Below, in pieces: positions 8,219 through 16,659 of a DNA stretch of 33,445 nt. The stretch comes from Flavobacterium sp. GTDB lineage: Bacteria > Bacteroidota > Bacteroidia > Flavobacteriales > Flavobacteriaceae. The notes under the pieces are model-generated. The model was not told where the DNA came from. It ran no database searches and worked only from the letters and a program-made list of their open reading frames with translations. Positions within the stretch are counted from its first letter, which is position 1. Each line of letters begins with the position of its first letter. The position numbers were made by a program, and so were the translations under genes. The stretch is from NCBI GenBank assembly GCA_024644805.1, contig JAHEHC010000010.1, forward strand, positions 1 to 33,445, in the 5' to 3' direction.

Positions 8219-8989
8219 CTAATCTACTACAATTTTAAAAGAGTGTTTCAGCCCCTTGAATTCTTCCAATGATGCCTTTAATGATCCAACGGCCAAATCG
8301 GCTTTTACCACCAATGGAATCTTGTTATCATCATCGCTGATCCACACGGTCAGACTTTCCTTTTCTTTAAACACACGACCCGATTGTACATACGGTCTAA
8401 AGACAAGACAGGCTACTTTGCCAAATTTAGTTCTTATGATCTCTCTTCCCAAGAATTTTAGCTTAAATTTATAATTCTCTTTATCAAAGAACATATTCAT
8501 ATCGATCTCCTCACCATCTTCCAATTGATCGATATCCAGATTGTTTCTAAGATAATAAAGTGAGGACACCATGTCCTGTGCGTCCTCAGGAAAGGGAAGA
8601 TAATCTTTGGTCTTATGCTTTTTATTATGAACCAGAGCTTTTCCAGTTTGATGATTGAAATCGATCTGTATGTCCTTGGTATAGCCCCCTTCGTCAATCT
8701 TCCTTATAAACCTGATTGGGACCTCATTCTCCTTGTCTATGTAGGTCTGATAGTAATCCTCAACATTGAAGAACCATTTAGAAATACCAACTGTTTTTCC
8801 TTCGCCTTTTACATGATAGACCACTCTTCCATTCAGACGGGTTTCGTCGATCTCCAATACAGCATGGCCCGCGGTTATAAATCCATAATGAACCCTATAG
8901 TTTAACCACTCGCCATCGTCATATGCTTTTTTTTGAGCAGAGATCAGGAAAACATTACAGAATAAGACAACTAAGAAAATATTTTTCAT
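8219..8989 (-). CDS. DUF3108 domain-containing secreted protein
   Basis: This 256-residue protein has a signal peptide (about 1-19, ending FLISAQ) and is otherwise rich in beta strands. The body matches the DUF3108 pattern: an opening GEWLNYRVHYGFITAG, a central charged stretch, an ISSLYYLRN-like segment (VSSLYYLRNN), and a late VWISDDDNKIPLVV. The family is periplasmic or outer-membrane associated, and its function is not established. It is the first gene of a tight group with tryptophan dioxygenase (2 bp) and the M23 peptidase. It begins just after the hppD terminator, so a promoter should lie in 8990-9040. The only candidate I see, TATTTTTG at 9035-9042, overlaps the terminator T-run. Confidence 0.82.
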   Translation of the reverse strand: MKNIFLVVLFCNVFLISAQKKAYDDGEWLNYRVHYGFITAGHAVLEIDETRLNGRVVYHVKGEGKTVGISKWFFNVEDYYQTYIDKENEVPIRFIRKIDEGGYTKDIQIDFNHQTGKALVHNKKHKTKDYLPFPEDAQDMVSSLYYLRNNLDIDQLEDGEEIDMNMFFDKENYKFKLKFLGREIIRTKFGKVACLVFRPYVQSGRVFKEKESLTVWISDDDNKIPLVVKADLAVGSLKASLEEFKGLKHSFKIVVD

Positions 8990-9040
8990 AAGTAGGGTTT
9001 ATTACTATACCTCCAGGTAAAGCAACATCCATTCCAAAAA

Positions 9041-9076
9041 TAATAAATGCTATCGATATGTCGATAGCATTTATTA
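9041..9076 (-). terminator. Rho-independent terminator of the hmgA-hppD transcript
   Basis: A perfect 16-bp stem (TAATAAATGCTATCGA with its complement) closes a TATG loop. On the minus strand it is followed by TTTTT. It lies 18 bp past the hppD stop and separates the homogentisate genes from the DUF3108-dioxygenase-peptidase group. Confidence 0.9.
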
Positions 9077-9094
9077 AAACGTTACAATCCGGTA

Positions 9095-10252
9095 TTATAA
9101 AGTTCCTCTTCTCGCCTGCTCGGCTTCGATCGATTCAAAGAGCGCTTGGAAATTACCTTTTCCAAAGGATTGAGCTCCTTTTCTTTGAATGATCTCAAAG
9201 AATAATGTTGGTCGGTCGGTCAAAGGTTTGGTGAAGATCTGAAGTAAATAACCCTCATCATCTCTATCTACCATGATACCATGTTTCTTAAGTGTCTCCA
9301 TATCCTCAGCGATCTCACCAACCCGATCCGAAACCGTGTCATAATAGGTTCCGGGAACATATAGGAATTCGACTCCTCGTTTTTTCATCTCACTTACCGT
9401 AAATACGATATCATTGGTGGCTACAGCGATATGCTGACAACCTGGTCCGCTGTAGAAATCGATATACTCTTCGATCTGTGACTTCTTTTTTCCTTTTGCA
9501 GGCTCATTTATCGGGAATTTAATCCTACCATTTCCATTGGTCATTACCTTACTCATCAAGGCAGTATATTCGGTCGAGATATCCTTATCATCAAAAGTGA
9601 TCAAATTTGCAAATCCCATGACTTCATTATAGAACTTTGCCCAAGTATTCATCTCTCCCCAATCTACATTTCCTACCATGTGATCTATGTATTTCAGACC
9701 GCAACCAGGAGGGTTATAATGGGAATCCCATTTCTCAAAATTCGGCATGAATATTCCATTATAATTCTTTCGTTCAACAAAGATATGGACCGTGTCTCCA
9801 TAAGTATGGATCCCTGAACGTACAATCTCACCGTCATCGTCCTTTTCTACTCGGGGCTCGAAATAGGATCTTGCTCCTCTCTTGGTGGTCTCCTCCCAGG
9901 ATTTTCTGGCATCCTCAACCCATAAAGCGATTACCTTAACTCCGTCACCGTGTTTTGTGAGGTGCTTGAATATCTCATCGTTCTTTGTGCCGGGCATGGG
10001 TGTGGTAAAAACCAAACGGATCTTATCCTGTACCACCACATAGCTGGTCCTGTCCTTAAGTCCGGTCTCCAATCCTGCATAAGCAAGAGATTGAAATCCT
10101 AATGCGGTCTTGTAAAAATGGGCTGCTTGCTTGGCATTTCCAACATAGAACTCTACATAATCGGTTCCCATTATCGGTAGGAAATCATCAGCCTCAGGAA
10201 AGATCTTCTCCAGACTGTAGTTGAAATCCTTTATGTTCGTTAAATTACTCAT
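9095..10252 (-). CDS. hppD: 4-hydroxyphenylpyruvate dioxygenase
   Basis: This 385-residue cytosolic non-haem iron enzyme converts 4-hydroxyphenylpyruvate to homogentisate in tyrosine breakdown. It has the two tandem vicinal-oxygen-chelate domains of the family, with the iron triad in the C-terminal one: H191 (YIDHMVGNVD), H274 (GCQHIAVATNDI) and E353 (LFFEIIQRKG). The C-terminal helix segment GKGNFQALFESIE, which gates the active site, is intact. The length is normal. It is the second gene after hmgA (21 bp spacing, same strand) and is followed by a strong terminator, so the pair is likely one transcript producing and then opening homogentisate. Confidence 0.97.
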   Translation of the reverse strand: MSNLTNIKDFNYSLEKIFPEADDFLPIMGTDYVEFYVGNAKQAAHFYKTALGFQSLAYAGLETGLKDRTSYVVVQDKIRLVFTTPMPGTKNDEIFKHLTKHGDGVKVIALWVEDARKSWEETTKRGARSYFEPRVEKDDDGEIVRSGIHTYGDTVHIFVERKNYNGIFMPNFEKWDSHYNPPGCGLKYIDHMVGNVDWGEMNTWAKFYNEVMGFANLITFDDKDISTEYTALMSKVMTNGNGRIKFPINEPAKGKKKSQIEEYIDFYSGPGCQHIAVATNDIVFTVSEMKKRGVEFLYVPGTYYDTVSDRVGEIAEDMETLKKHGIMVDRDDEGYLLQIFTKPLTDRPTLFFEIIQRKGAQSFGKGNFQALFESIEAEQARRGTL

Positions 10253-10273
10253 AGTTAAAATTTTAAAATATTA

Positions 10274-11428
10274 TTATATCCATGATTTGTAATAATCATC
10301 GACTTCAAGTTTTAATGCTTCTTCTGTTATTGATACCGGTCTGAACGGATCGATCATCACCGCTAACTCTTCTGTGCTCTTTTTGCCGACACTTCTCTCT
10401 ATGGCTCCAGGATGCGGTCCGTGTGGGATCCCTCCCGGATGCAGGGTGATCTGTCCTTTTTCAATATTGTTCCTGCTCATAAAATCCCCATCTACATAAT
10501 ACAGCAACTCTTCCGAATCTATATTGCTATGATGATACGGCGCGGGAACGGCCTTAGGATGATAGTCATAAAGTCTTGGCACAAAACTACACACTACAAA
10601 TCCAGCTGCTTCCCATTGCTGATGAATCGGCGGTGGCATATGGATCCTTCCCGTTATGGGTTCAAAATCATGAATTGAAAAGGCATACGGATAATTGAAT
10701 CCATCCCAGCCAACAACATCGAATGGATGATACTTATGAGTATACTCCCACATCACACCTTGTTTCTTCGATAATACCCTGAATTCTCCTACTTCATCAT
10801 GCGCCTTCAGGTCCTTTGGCATTCTAAAGTCCCTTTCACAATAGGGAGAATGCTCTAAGAACTGACCATAATTGTTTCGGTATCGTTTTGGTGTTGTGAT
10901 GGCGCTCAATGATTCTATATAGAGCAGTCTATTATCTTCGGTATTAAAATCGATCTGGTAAGTGGTTCCTTTAGGTATGATCAGATAATCCCCGTATTTG
11001 AAATCCAAATCCCCATACATGGTCCTTAAAGTTCCACTTCCAATGTGTATGAACAACATTTCATCGGCGTCGGAATTTCTATAGAAATACTCTTTTGAGA
11101 ATCCTTTAGGTGCTGCCAATCCAATATGCAGGTCACTATTGGCAAAAAGGGTCTTCCTGCTTTTCAGGAAATCATCTTCTGCAGGAAGGGAGAACCCTTG
11201 AAAGCTCATGGCTTTCATATTCTTCTCAATGGCGATTATCGGGGCAACATCTCCAAGTCGTTTTACCTCTGAAACCACTGTTGGAGGATGTATGTGATAG
11301 ATCAATGAGGACATCCCGGCAAATCCGGCAGTTCCAAATAATTCTTCCTGATAGAGGCCTCCTTCAGATTTCTCAAAAGTGGTATGTCTTTTTGGGGGTA
11401 TCTTCCCTAATGAATAGTATCGTGACAT
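10274..11428 (-). CDS. hmgA: Homogentisate 1,2-dioxygenase
   Basis: This cytosolic iron enzyme opens the homogentisate ring to maleylacetoacetate. The cupin-like core is recognisable, and the metal ligands can be placed by the spacing of the human enzyme: H300 (YHHSN), E306 (DSEEL) and H336 (GIPHGPHPG). At 384 residues it is shorter than the roughly 430-450 of the classical enzyme, and it looks like a compact Bacteroidota form and not a truncation, because both ends read as complete. It precedes hppD by 21 bp. Maleylacetoacetate isomerase and fumarylacetoacetase are not in the window. The promoter must lie in the 208-bp spacer upstream, where I see no good TTG/TAnnTTTG pair. Confidence 0.93.
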   Translation of the reverse strand: MSRYYSLGKIPPKRHTTFEKSEGGLYQEELFGTAGFAGMSSLIYHIHPPTVVSEVKRLGDVAPIIAIEKNMKAMSFQGFSLPAEDDFLKSRKTLFANSDLHIGLAAPKGFSKEYFYRNSDADEMLFIHIGSGTLRTMYGDLDFKYGDYLIIPKGTTYQIDFNTEDNRLLYIESLSAITTPKRYRNNYGQFLEHSPYCERDFRMPKDLKAHDEVGEFRVLSKKQGVMWEYTHKYHPFDVVGWDGFNYPYAFSIHDFEPITGRIHMPPPIHQQWEAAGFVVCSFVPRLYDYHPKAVPAPYHHSNIDSEELLYYVDGDFMSRNNIEKGQITLHPGGIPHGPHPGAIERSVGKKSTEELAVMIDPFRPVSITEEALKLEVDDYYKSWI

Positions 11429-11636
11429 AGTTGTTGATTTAATTTAAATTGATCTCATTTCTTGAAGTGAAAGAGATTTATTCCGGATGTCTCTTAGTTC
11501 TTCTTTTCTCCCAGAATCGATTACTATTGACCAATGGGGTCGAAGTAAAATATTGATTCCATAAATATTTCCAAGAGGTCACTGCCATTTAACAAATATC
11601 GTAAAAATTTGCCGTTATTCAGTTTTTTTGAAAACA
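11429..11636. other. 208-bp spacer upstream of hmgA
   Basis: It lies between the patatin gene stop and the hmgA start and should hold the hmgA promoter. I see no convincing hairpin terminator for the patatin gene and no clean promoter pair. A 36-codon open frame on the minus strand (11478-11588, starting MAVTSWKYLW) is present, but it is short enough to be accidental. Confidence 0.5.
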
Positions 11637-13871
11637 CTAAAACCTAAAGCCAACACTCACATACCATTCGCCTTCATCCCGCTCCGGAGAATAGGAATAT
11701 TTTGCTTCAATTGGGCCTATAAATGTATCCATACTTGCACCAATGGCATATCCTGTATAATCGATGCCATCGATCCACTGGCTGGTGGTGAACAATCTAT
11801 CACCCACATTGGCTATGTTCACTGAGAAATTGATATAGGCCCTCGGATGAAACTCATAATTCAGATCCAAGATCGATTTCACATAGGTATCGCCTCTTAG
11901 TTCCAATGCATCATAACCTACAAATGGGATATTATTATTAATGCGTTTGAAACCATATCCGCCTAAGAAGAAATCCAACGACTCTATGGTAGATCCTCCG
12001 ATCTTAACCCCGCCTTCACTGGATATGACCATAGAAAGATTTTTAAGCAATCTTTTTGCAAAACCCAACCTGGCTTTTGCTATGGAATATTGATCGATTT
12101 CTTCGTACATCCCATTAGAGAACAAGTACAAATGGAAATCGCCTTCAAAATAGAATCCTTTCTTTGGGAAGTACTTATTATCATAGGTGTCGAATAATAA
12201 TGTTCCGTAGGTACTGAAGTAATTGGTGTCCTCAAAAACCGTCCTGGGATTGTTATTCTCGTCTATACCAATGGTATTGGTGTAATACTGCAGCCATTTG
12301 TGTTCCAGTCCCATTCTCAATAAATAACTCCTTCTAAAAAGGGTTTGAACAAAGATCTGATTGGTAAGATCCCTGAAATTGAAATCGATCTGATTCAAGG
12401 CCAATGCATCATCAGGTATATCATCCTCATAAATGAATTCAACCGAAACATTCTTATCGAAGGTATTGTATCTGGAATTCAGCCCAACACTCCAATAGAA
12501 TCCCTTATCGATATAATAATTGAAATCATACCTCGTATTATCACCCACCATCACATCTAAAGAAGCAATATCGTTGTTGGTTATGATTCGCTTACGGGTA
12601 ATATTCACCAAAGCAGCTGTTTTATAGAGGTTATCATAATGAGCCCCCAGACGAAGCAGTAATTTCGAATCGCTTTCCCTTAGATTGAACGATACTGTGG
12701 TTGCATCAAGTTCATCTTTTTGGAATCTATAATTGATATCCTGAAAATTCCCAGTAGCCGACAAATTATTAACGCCCTCACTGAATCTTTTATAGGAGGT
12801 TGCTGCGGGACTACGTAATTTCAACTTCCCCATAACATAGGCTCTGGTATAGTTCTTATTGCCATCTATATTCACTTGCTTGATGTACAAGGAGTCACTG
12901 AAATGCTTCTCAATGGTCTCTCTGATAAGTGGTTTTTGTCTTTTTGCAATGGCCAACAATTCGTTTTTATAAAGGCGTGCTTCATCGACACCGGTCTGGA
13001 TGATCTTACTGCCCTCATTGAAAGAAACAACGTTATATTCCTTGATCTTTGGGTGAATGTATAGATCGGTTTTCTTTCTTTTTTCAACCATAATATCAAT
13101 GGTCCTGTAATTGTTCGTTTGAACCAAAATATCAAAAGCAGACTTCAATTCTTCTCTCATTTTCAAGGTGTCCTGAACATCGATCCCAATAATGATATCG
13201 GCCCCCATAGCCTTTACCTCATCGACCGGATAATTGTTAACTACTCCTCCATCAATATATAACGAATCGTTGATTTCAACCGGACTGAAAAGGGTGGGAA
13301 TGGCGCCACTGGCCTTTATTGCCTGGGGTAGATATCCTTTATCCAAAATGGCCTCTCTCCCGGATTCAATATTGGTGGCTACGCAGAAAAAAGGAATGGG
13401 TAATTCGTTGAAATCTTCAACAGTATTCACATGAGATGTTAATTTGGAAAACAAATTATACAGATTCTGCCCTTTGGAGAGCGCAGAAGGGAATTTTACT
13501 TGAAACTTATCGAAGGGTAGTGTCAATGCATATTTTTCGGACTGATCCCGTTCAAAATAGGTCTTGGCTCTTCTGGGAATATCGTCTTGGATCAGAGTGT
13601 TGAAATCCAATGTCCGGAATATCGAATCCAGTTGTGTAGCAGTATATCCTGAGGCATACAATGCTCCAATAACAGCTCCCATACTGGTTCCGCCAATATA
13701 GTCTATTCTTACACCAGACTCCTCAATTACTTTCAGGGCTCCGATATGGGCTAAGCCCTTTGCTCCCCCCCCGCTCAAAACCAAACCCACTTTAATATCC
13801 TCCTCTGGCCTTTCTTGAGAAATCCCAAAGACGGAAAAAAGTAAAAACCCTATGAGTATGATCCACTTCAT
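11637..13871 (-). CDS. Patatin-like phospholipase fused to POTRA and outer-membrane barrel
   Basis: This 744-residue protein has three parts. After a signal peptide (about 1-18) comes a patatin domain with oxyanion loop GGGAKG (34-39), nucleophile S63 in GTSMG and catalytic D207 in IDGGVVNN, so a Ser-Asp lipid acyl hydrolase is expected. A POTRA-like segment follows (about 325-405, IKQVNIDGNKNYTRAYV). A BamA-type barrel of about 335 residues then ends in GFRF. This layout is the same as PlpD of Pseudomonas aeruginosa, the type Vd autotransporter, which suggests that the lipase domain is moved to the cell surface or released by its own barrel. Its start overlaps the uvrC stop by 4 bp (ATGA), so translation is probably coupled. 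Substrate preference is not readable from the sequence. Confidence 0.92.
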   Translation of the reverse strand: MKWIILIGFLLFSVFGISQERPEEDIKVGLVLSGGGAKGLAHIGALKVIEESGVRIDYIGGTSMGAVIGALYASGYTATQLDSIFRTLDFNTLIQDDIPRRAKTYFERDQSEKYALTLPFDKFQVKFPSALSKGQNLYNLFSKLTSHVNTVEDFNELPIPFFCVATNIESGREAILDKGYLPQAIKASGAIPTLFSPVEINDSLYIDGGVVNNYPVDEVKAMGADIIIGIDVQDTLKMREELKSAFDILVQTNNYRTIDIMVEKRKKTDLYIHPKIKEYNVVSFNEGSKIIQTGVDEARLYKNELLAIAKRQKPLIRETIEKHFSDSLYIKQVNIDGNKNYTRAYVMGKLKLRSPAATSYKRFSEGVNNLSATGNFQDINYRFQKDELDATTVSFNLRESDSKLLLRLGAHYDNLYKTAALVNITRKRIITNNDIASLDVMVGDNTRYDFNYYIDKGFYWSVGLNSRYNTFDKNVSVEFIYEDDIPDDALALNQIDFNFRDLTNQIFVQTLFRRSYLLRMGLEHKWLQYYTNTIGIDENNNPRTVFEDTNYFSTYGTLLFDTYDNKYFPKKGFYFEGDFHLYLFSNGMYEEIDQYSIAKARLGFAKRLLKNLSMVISSEGGVKIGGSTIESLDFFLGGYGFKRINNNIPFVGYDALELRGDTYVKSILDLNYEFHPRAYINFSVNIANVGDRLFTTSQWIDGIDYTGYAIGASMDTFIGPIEAKYSYSPERDEGEWYVSVGFRF

Positions 13872-15664
13872 GGTATTTGTTGAAAATGAGTGACTACTTT
13901 TCTTGCACGATTTGATCCGATCACTTCAGCAAGATCGTCAAATCCTGCTTTTTTAATTCTTTTCAGACTTTTAAAATGTTTCAGCAATTCTATAACGGTC
14001 TTTTCACCAATCCCTGGAATGGTTTCCAGAGAAGTGTTCAATGCTTCTTTGCTTCTTTTGTTTCTATGAAATGATATTCCAAATCGATGGGCCTCATTTC
14101 TGAGTTGTTGAATGATCCTCAAAGTTTCAGATCTCTTATCCAGATATAAGGGTATGGGGTCATCCGGGTAAAAGATCTCCTCCAAACGTTTAGCAATACC
14201 AATAATGGCTATTTTACCTCGCAGGTCCAATTTCTCCAAACTTTTCAAAGAAGAGGAAAGTTGTCCCTTCCCTCCATCAATGATGATGAGTTGTGGTAAT
14301 GGTTGCTTCTCGTTCAACATTCTTTTATATCTTCTGTAGACCACCTCTTCCATGGAAGCATAGTCATCCGGTCCCTCTACGGTCTTGATATTGAATTTCC
14401 GGTATTCTTTCTTTTGGGGCTTACCGTTCTTGAACACCACACAAGCAGCCACGGGATTGGTTCCATGTATATTGCTATTGTCAAAACACTCAATATGCCT
14501 GGGCTCTTTGTTCAGCCTAAGATCATTCTTCATTTGGGCCATTATCCTGTTCTCATGTCTGTTGGGATCGGTGATCTTAACCTGTTTGAATCGCTCCATC
14601 CTGAAGTATTTGGCATTGCGTTCGGACAGATCCAATATCTTTTTCTTCTCTCCTGCCTTGGGGACATGTACATTGATATTTTCTCCTGCGTAAAGATCGA
14701 ATGGGACGTAGATCTCCTTACATTCGGATTGGAAGCGCTGTCTTAATTCTATGATGGCCAATTGAAGAATATCATGATCGTTCTCATCCAGTTTCTTCCT
14801 CAGTTCAAGGGTATGGGATCGGATTATAGCGCCAAATGAGATTTGTAAATAATTCACATAGGCATAATCCTCATCGGAAACGATGGAAAAAACATCGACA
14901 TTATTGATCTTCGGATTCACAATGGTCGATTTGGCCTGATAATTCTCAAGGACATCGATCTTCTCCTTTATTCGCTGGGCTTTTTCAAATTGAAGATCGG
15001 TTGAGAACAATTTCATCTCCTTTTTAAAATGATCCAATGAAGCTTTTAGATTTCCTTTCAACAATTGCCGTATGGCGTCTATACTGTTAGTATAATCACT
15101 TTCTGACTGCAATCCTTCACAAGCCCCCAAACAATTACCAAGATGATATTCAAGACAGATCTTATACTTTTCGTTGGCTATGTTCTTTTCAGAGAGATCA
15201 TAGTTGCAATTCCTTAATGGATAAAGGCTATTGATCAGATCGAGCAAAGTATGAACGGTCTTCATACTGGTATAAGGGCCAAAATACTCCGATCCATCTT
15301 TGATCATTCTTCTGGTTGAGAACACTCTTGGAAATCGTTCATTCTTGATACAGATCCAGGGGTAGGTCTTATCGTCCTTCAGCATCACATTGTAACGGGG
15401 CTGGTATTTCTTGATCAAGTTATTCTCAAGCAATAAGGCGTCTGTTTCTGTCGCTACTACGATATGCTTAATGGTATGAATCTTTTTTACCAACAGGCGC
15501 GTGCGTCCGTTATCCTGTTGTTTATTGAAATAGGAGGACACCCGTTTCTTGAGATTATTAGCCTTACCGACATATAATAATTTTCCTTCTTTGTCATAAT
15601 ATTGATAGACCCCAGGTTTGTCGGGTAGCGTTGAGGATTGAAGTCTGACTGAGGAATTTGACAT
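13868..15664 (-). CDS. uvrC: UvrABC excinuclease subunit C
   Basis: This 598-residue protein makes the two incisions around DNA lesions in nucleotide excision repair, acting on the UvrB-DNA complex in the cytosol. Visible domains are an N-terminal GIY-YIG nuclease (GVY at 18-20, YVG at 31-33), a cysteine cluster (CLEYHLGNCLGAC), a UVR UvrB-binding helix (about 200-235), the RNase H-like endonuclease domain (ECFDNSNIHG, IIDGGKGQL) and C-terminal helix-hairpin-helix motifs (ETIPGIGEKTVIELL). The length is normal. It is the first gene of a pair with the patatin-barrel gene. A TATATTTG box at 15669-15676 lies only 5 bp upstream of the ATG, which would imply an almost leaderless mRNA if used. Confidence 0.97.
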   Translation of the reverse strand: MSNSSVRLQSSTLPDKPGVYQYYDKEGKLLYVGKANNLKKRVSSYFNKQQDNGRTRLLVKKIHTIKHIVVATETDALLLENNLIKKYQPRYNVMLKDDKTYPWICIKNERFPRVFSTRRMIKDGSEYFGPYTSMKTVHTLLDLINSLYPLRNCNYDLSEKNIANEKYKICLEYHLGNCLGACEGLQSESDYTNSIDAIRQLLKGNLKASLDHFKKEMKLFSTDLQFEKAQRIKEKIDVLENYQAKSTIVNPKINNVDVFSIVSDEDYAYVNYLQISFGAIIRSHTLELRKKLDENDHDILQLAIIELRQRFQSECKEIYVPFDLYAGENINVHVPKAGEKKKILDLSERNAKYFRMERFKQVKITDPNRHENRIMAQMKNDLRLNKEPRHIECFDNSNIHGTNPVAACVVFKNGKPQKKEYRKFNIKTVEGPDDYASMEEVVYRRYKRMLNEKQPLPQLIIIDGGKGQLSSSLKSLEKLDLRGKIAIIGIAKRLEEIFYPDDPIPLYLDKRSETLRIIQQLRNEAHRFGISFHRNKRSKEALNTSLETIPGIGEKTVIELLKHFKSLKRIKKAGFDDLAEVIGSNRARKVVTHFQQIP

Positions 15665-15786
15665 ACCTCAAATATACTTGATGTTTTATAAAAAAAGAAG
15701 CACAAACACCTTCAATGAAACAGCTTTATAATTATACCCTTAAACACTAATTCCTTTTTATTAAATTAGCAAAACGAATCGCATAC

Positions 15787-16659
15787 ATGAATATAGCTAT
15801 CCTATCACGAGGTGAGAACCTTTATTCAACACAGAGTCTCTTAAAAGCAGGGACTGCTAGGAATCATGTTATGGAGGTCATGCATCCTTCCCATTGTAAA
15901 CTCGTGATTGAAGATGGGAAGCCCATTGTGCTCTATCATGACGAACTGGTCGATGATCTGCATGCCATCATACCACGAATTGGTGCTTCCTATACGTATT
16001 ATGGTTCGTCATTGGTCAGGCATTTCAATGCCATGGGGGTTTTTTCGACCGTTTCTGAATATGGAATTCTGCAATCCAGAGATAAATGGACCTGCTTGCA
16101 ATTGCTGGTTAACGCAAATGTTCCAGTTCCCAATTCCGTTTTAGGCACCTCCTCCAATACGGAATTCCTGCTGTCCAATTTTAAAAAATACCCGATAATC
16201 ATAAAGATCTTGGAGGCCACTCATGGTAATGGGGTGATCTTAGCCGAGAGTTATATCAATGCCTTGTCTACCATAGAAGCCTTAAAAACTGCTGGTGTGA
16301 AGTTCCTGTTACAAGAATATATCGCCGAATCAAAGGGAACCGATATCAGGATCATCGTAGTGGATGGAAAGGTTGTTGCCTCGATGAGAAGGGAATGTAA
16401 GGATGGTGATTTCCGTTCCAATTTGCATCGTGGAGGATCTTCAGAGAATATTTCCCTTTCCTTTGAGGAAGAGAATATCGCTTTAAGAGCTGCAAAAGCA
16501 TTACGCCTTGGCGTTTGTGGTGTTGATATTCTGCAATCCCATAAAGGACCGTTAGTATTGGAGGTCAATTCTACTCCCGGGCTTGAAGGTATTGAGAATA
16601 CAACAGGGAAGAATATTTCAGGGAATATTATAAGTTATATCGAAAGGAACAAACGATGA
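15787..16659 (+). CDS. rimK: RimK family ATP-grasp glutamate ligase
   Basis: This 290-residue cytosolic enzyme closely follows E. coli RimK, which adds glutamates to the C-terminus of ribosomal protein S6. It opens with MNIAILSRGENLYS and contains IPRIGASYTYYG, the ATP-grasp stretch HGNGVILAES, the QEYIAESKGTDIRIIVVDG region, GDFRSNLHRGG and the Mg-binding end LEVNSTPGLEGIENTTG. The amino acid ligase chemistry is secure. That the target here is S6 is inferred from the family. It overlaps the next gene by 4 bp (ATGA), so the ligase and the deacylase-like enzyme are translationally coupled. In proteobacteria a retropepsin-like protease often joins this pair, but none is seen here. Confidence 0.9.
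   Translation: MNIAILSRGENLYSTQSLLKAGTARNHVMEVMHPSHCKLVIEDGKPIVLYHDELVDDLHAIIPRIGASYTYYGSSLVRHFNAMGVFSTVSEYGILQSRDKWTCLQLLVNANVPVPNSVLGTSSNTEFLLSNFKKYPIIIKILEATHGNGVILAESYINALSTIEALKTAGVKFLLQEYIAESKGTDIRIIVVDGKVVASMRRECKDGDFRSNLHRGGSSENISLSFEEENIALRAAKALRLGVCGVDILQSHKGPLVLEVNSTPGLEGIENTTGKNISGNIISYIERNKR

Noticed and set aside
9035-9042. TATTTTTG as the DUF3108 promoter
   Set aside because: It matches the -7 consensus but coincides with the T-run and base of the hppD terminator and has no -33 partner, so I did not list it as a promoter.
14303-14746. 147-codon open frame antisense to uvrC
   Set aside because: It is fully inside uvrC, with a composition typical of a reverse-frame shadow and no recognisable domain.
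15669-15676. TATATTTG box in front of uvrC
   Set aside because: It lies only 5 bp from the ATG and lacks a -33 element. It would require a leaderless mRNA, so it is more likely chance in AT-rich DNA.
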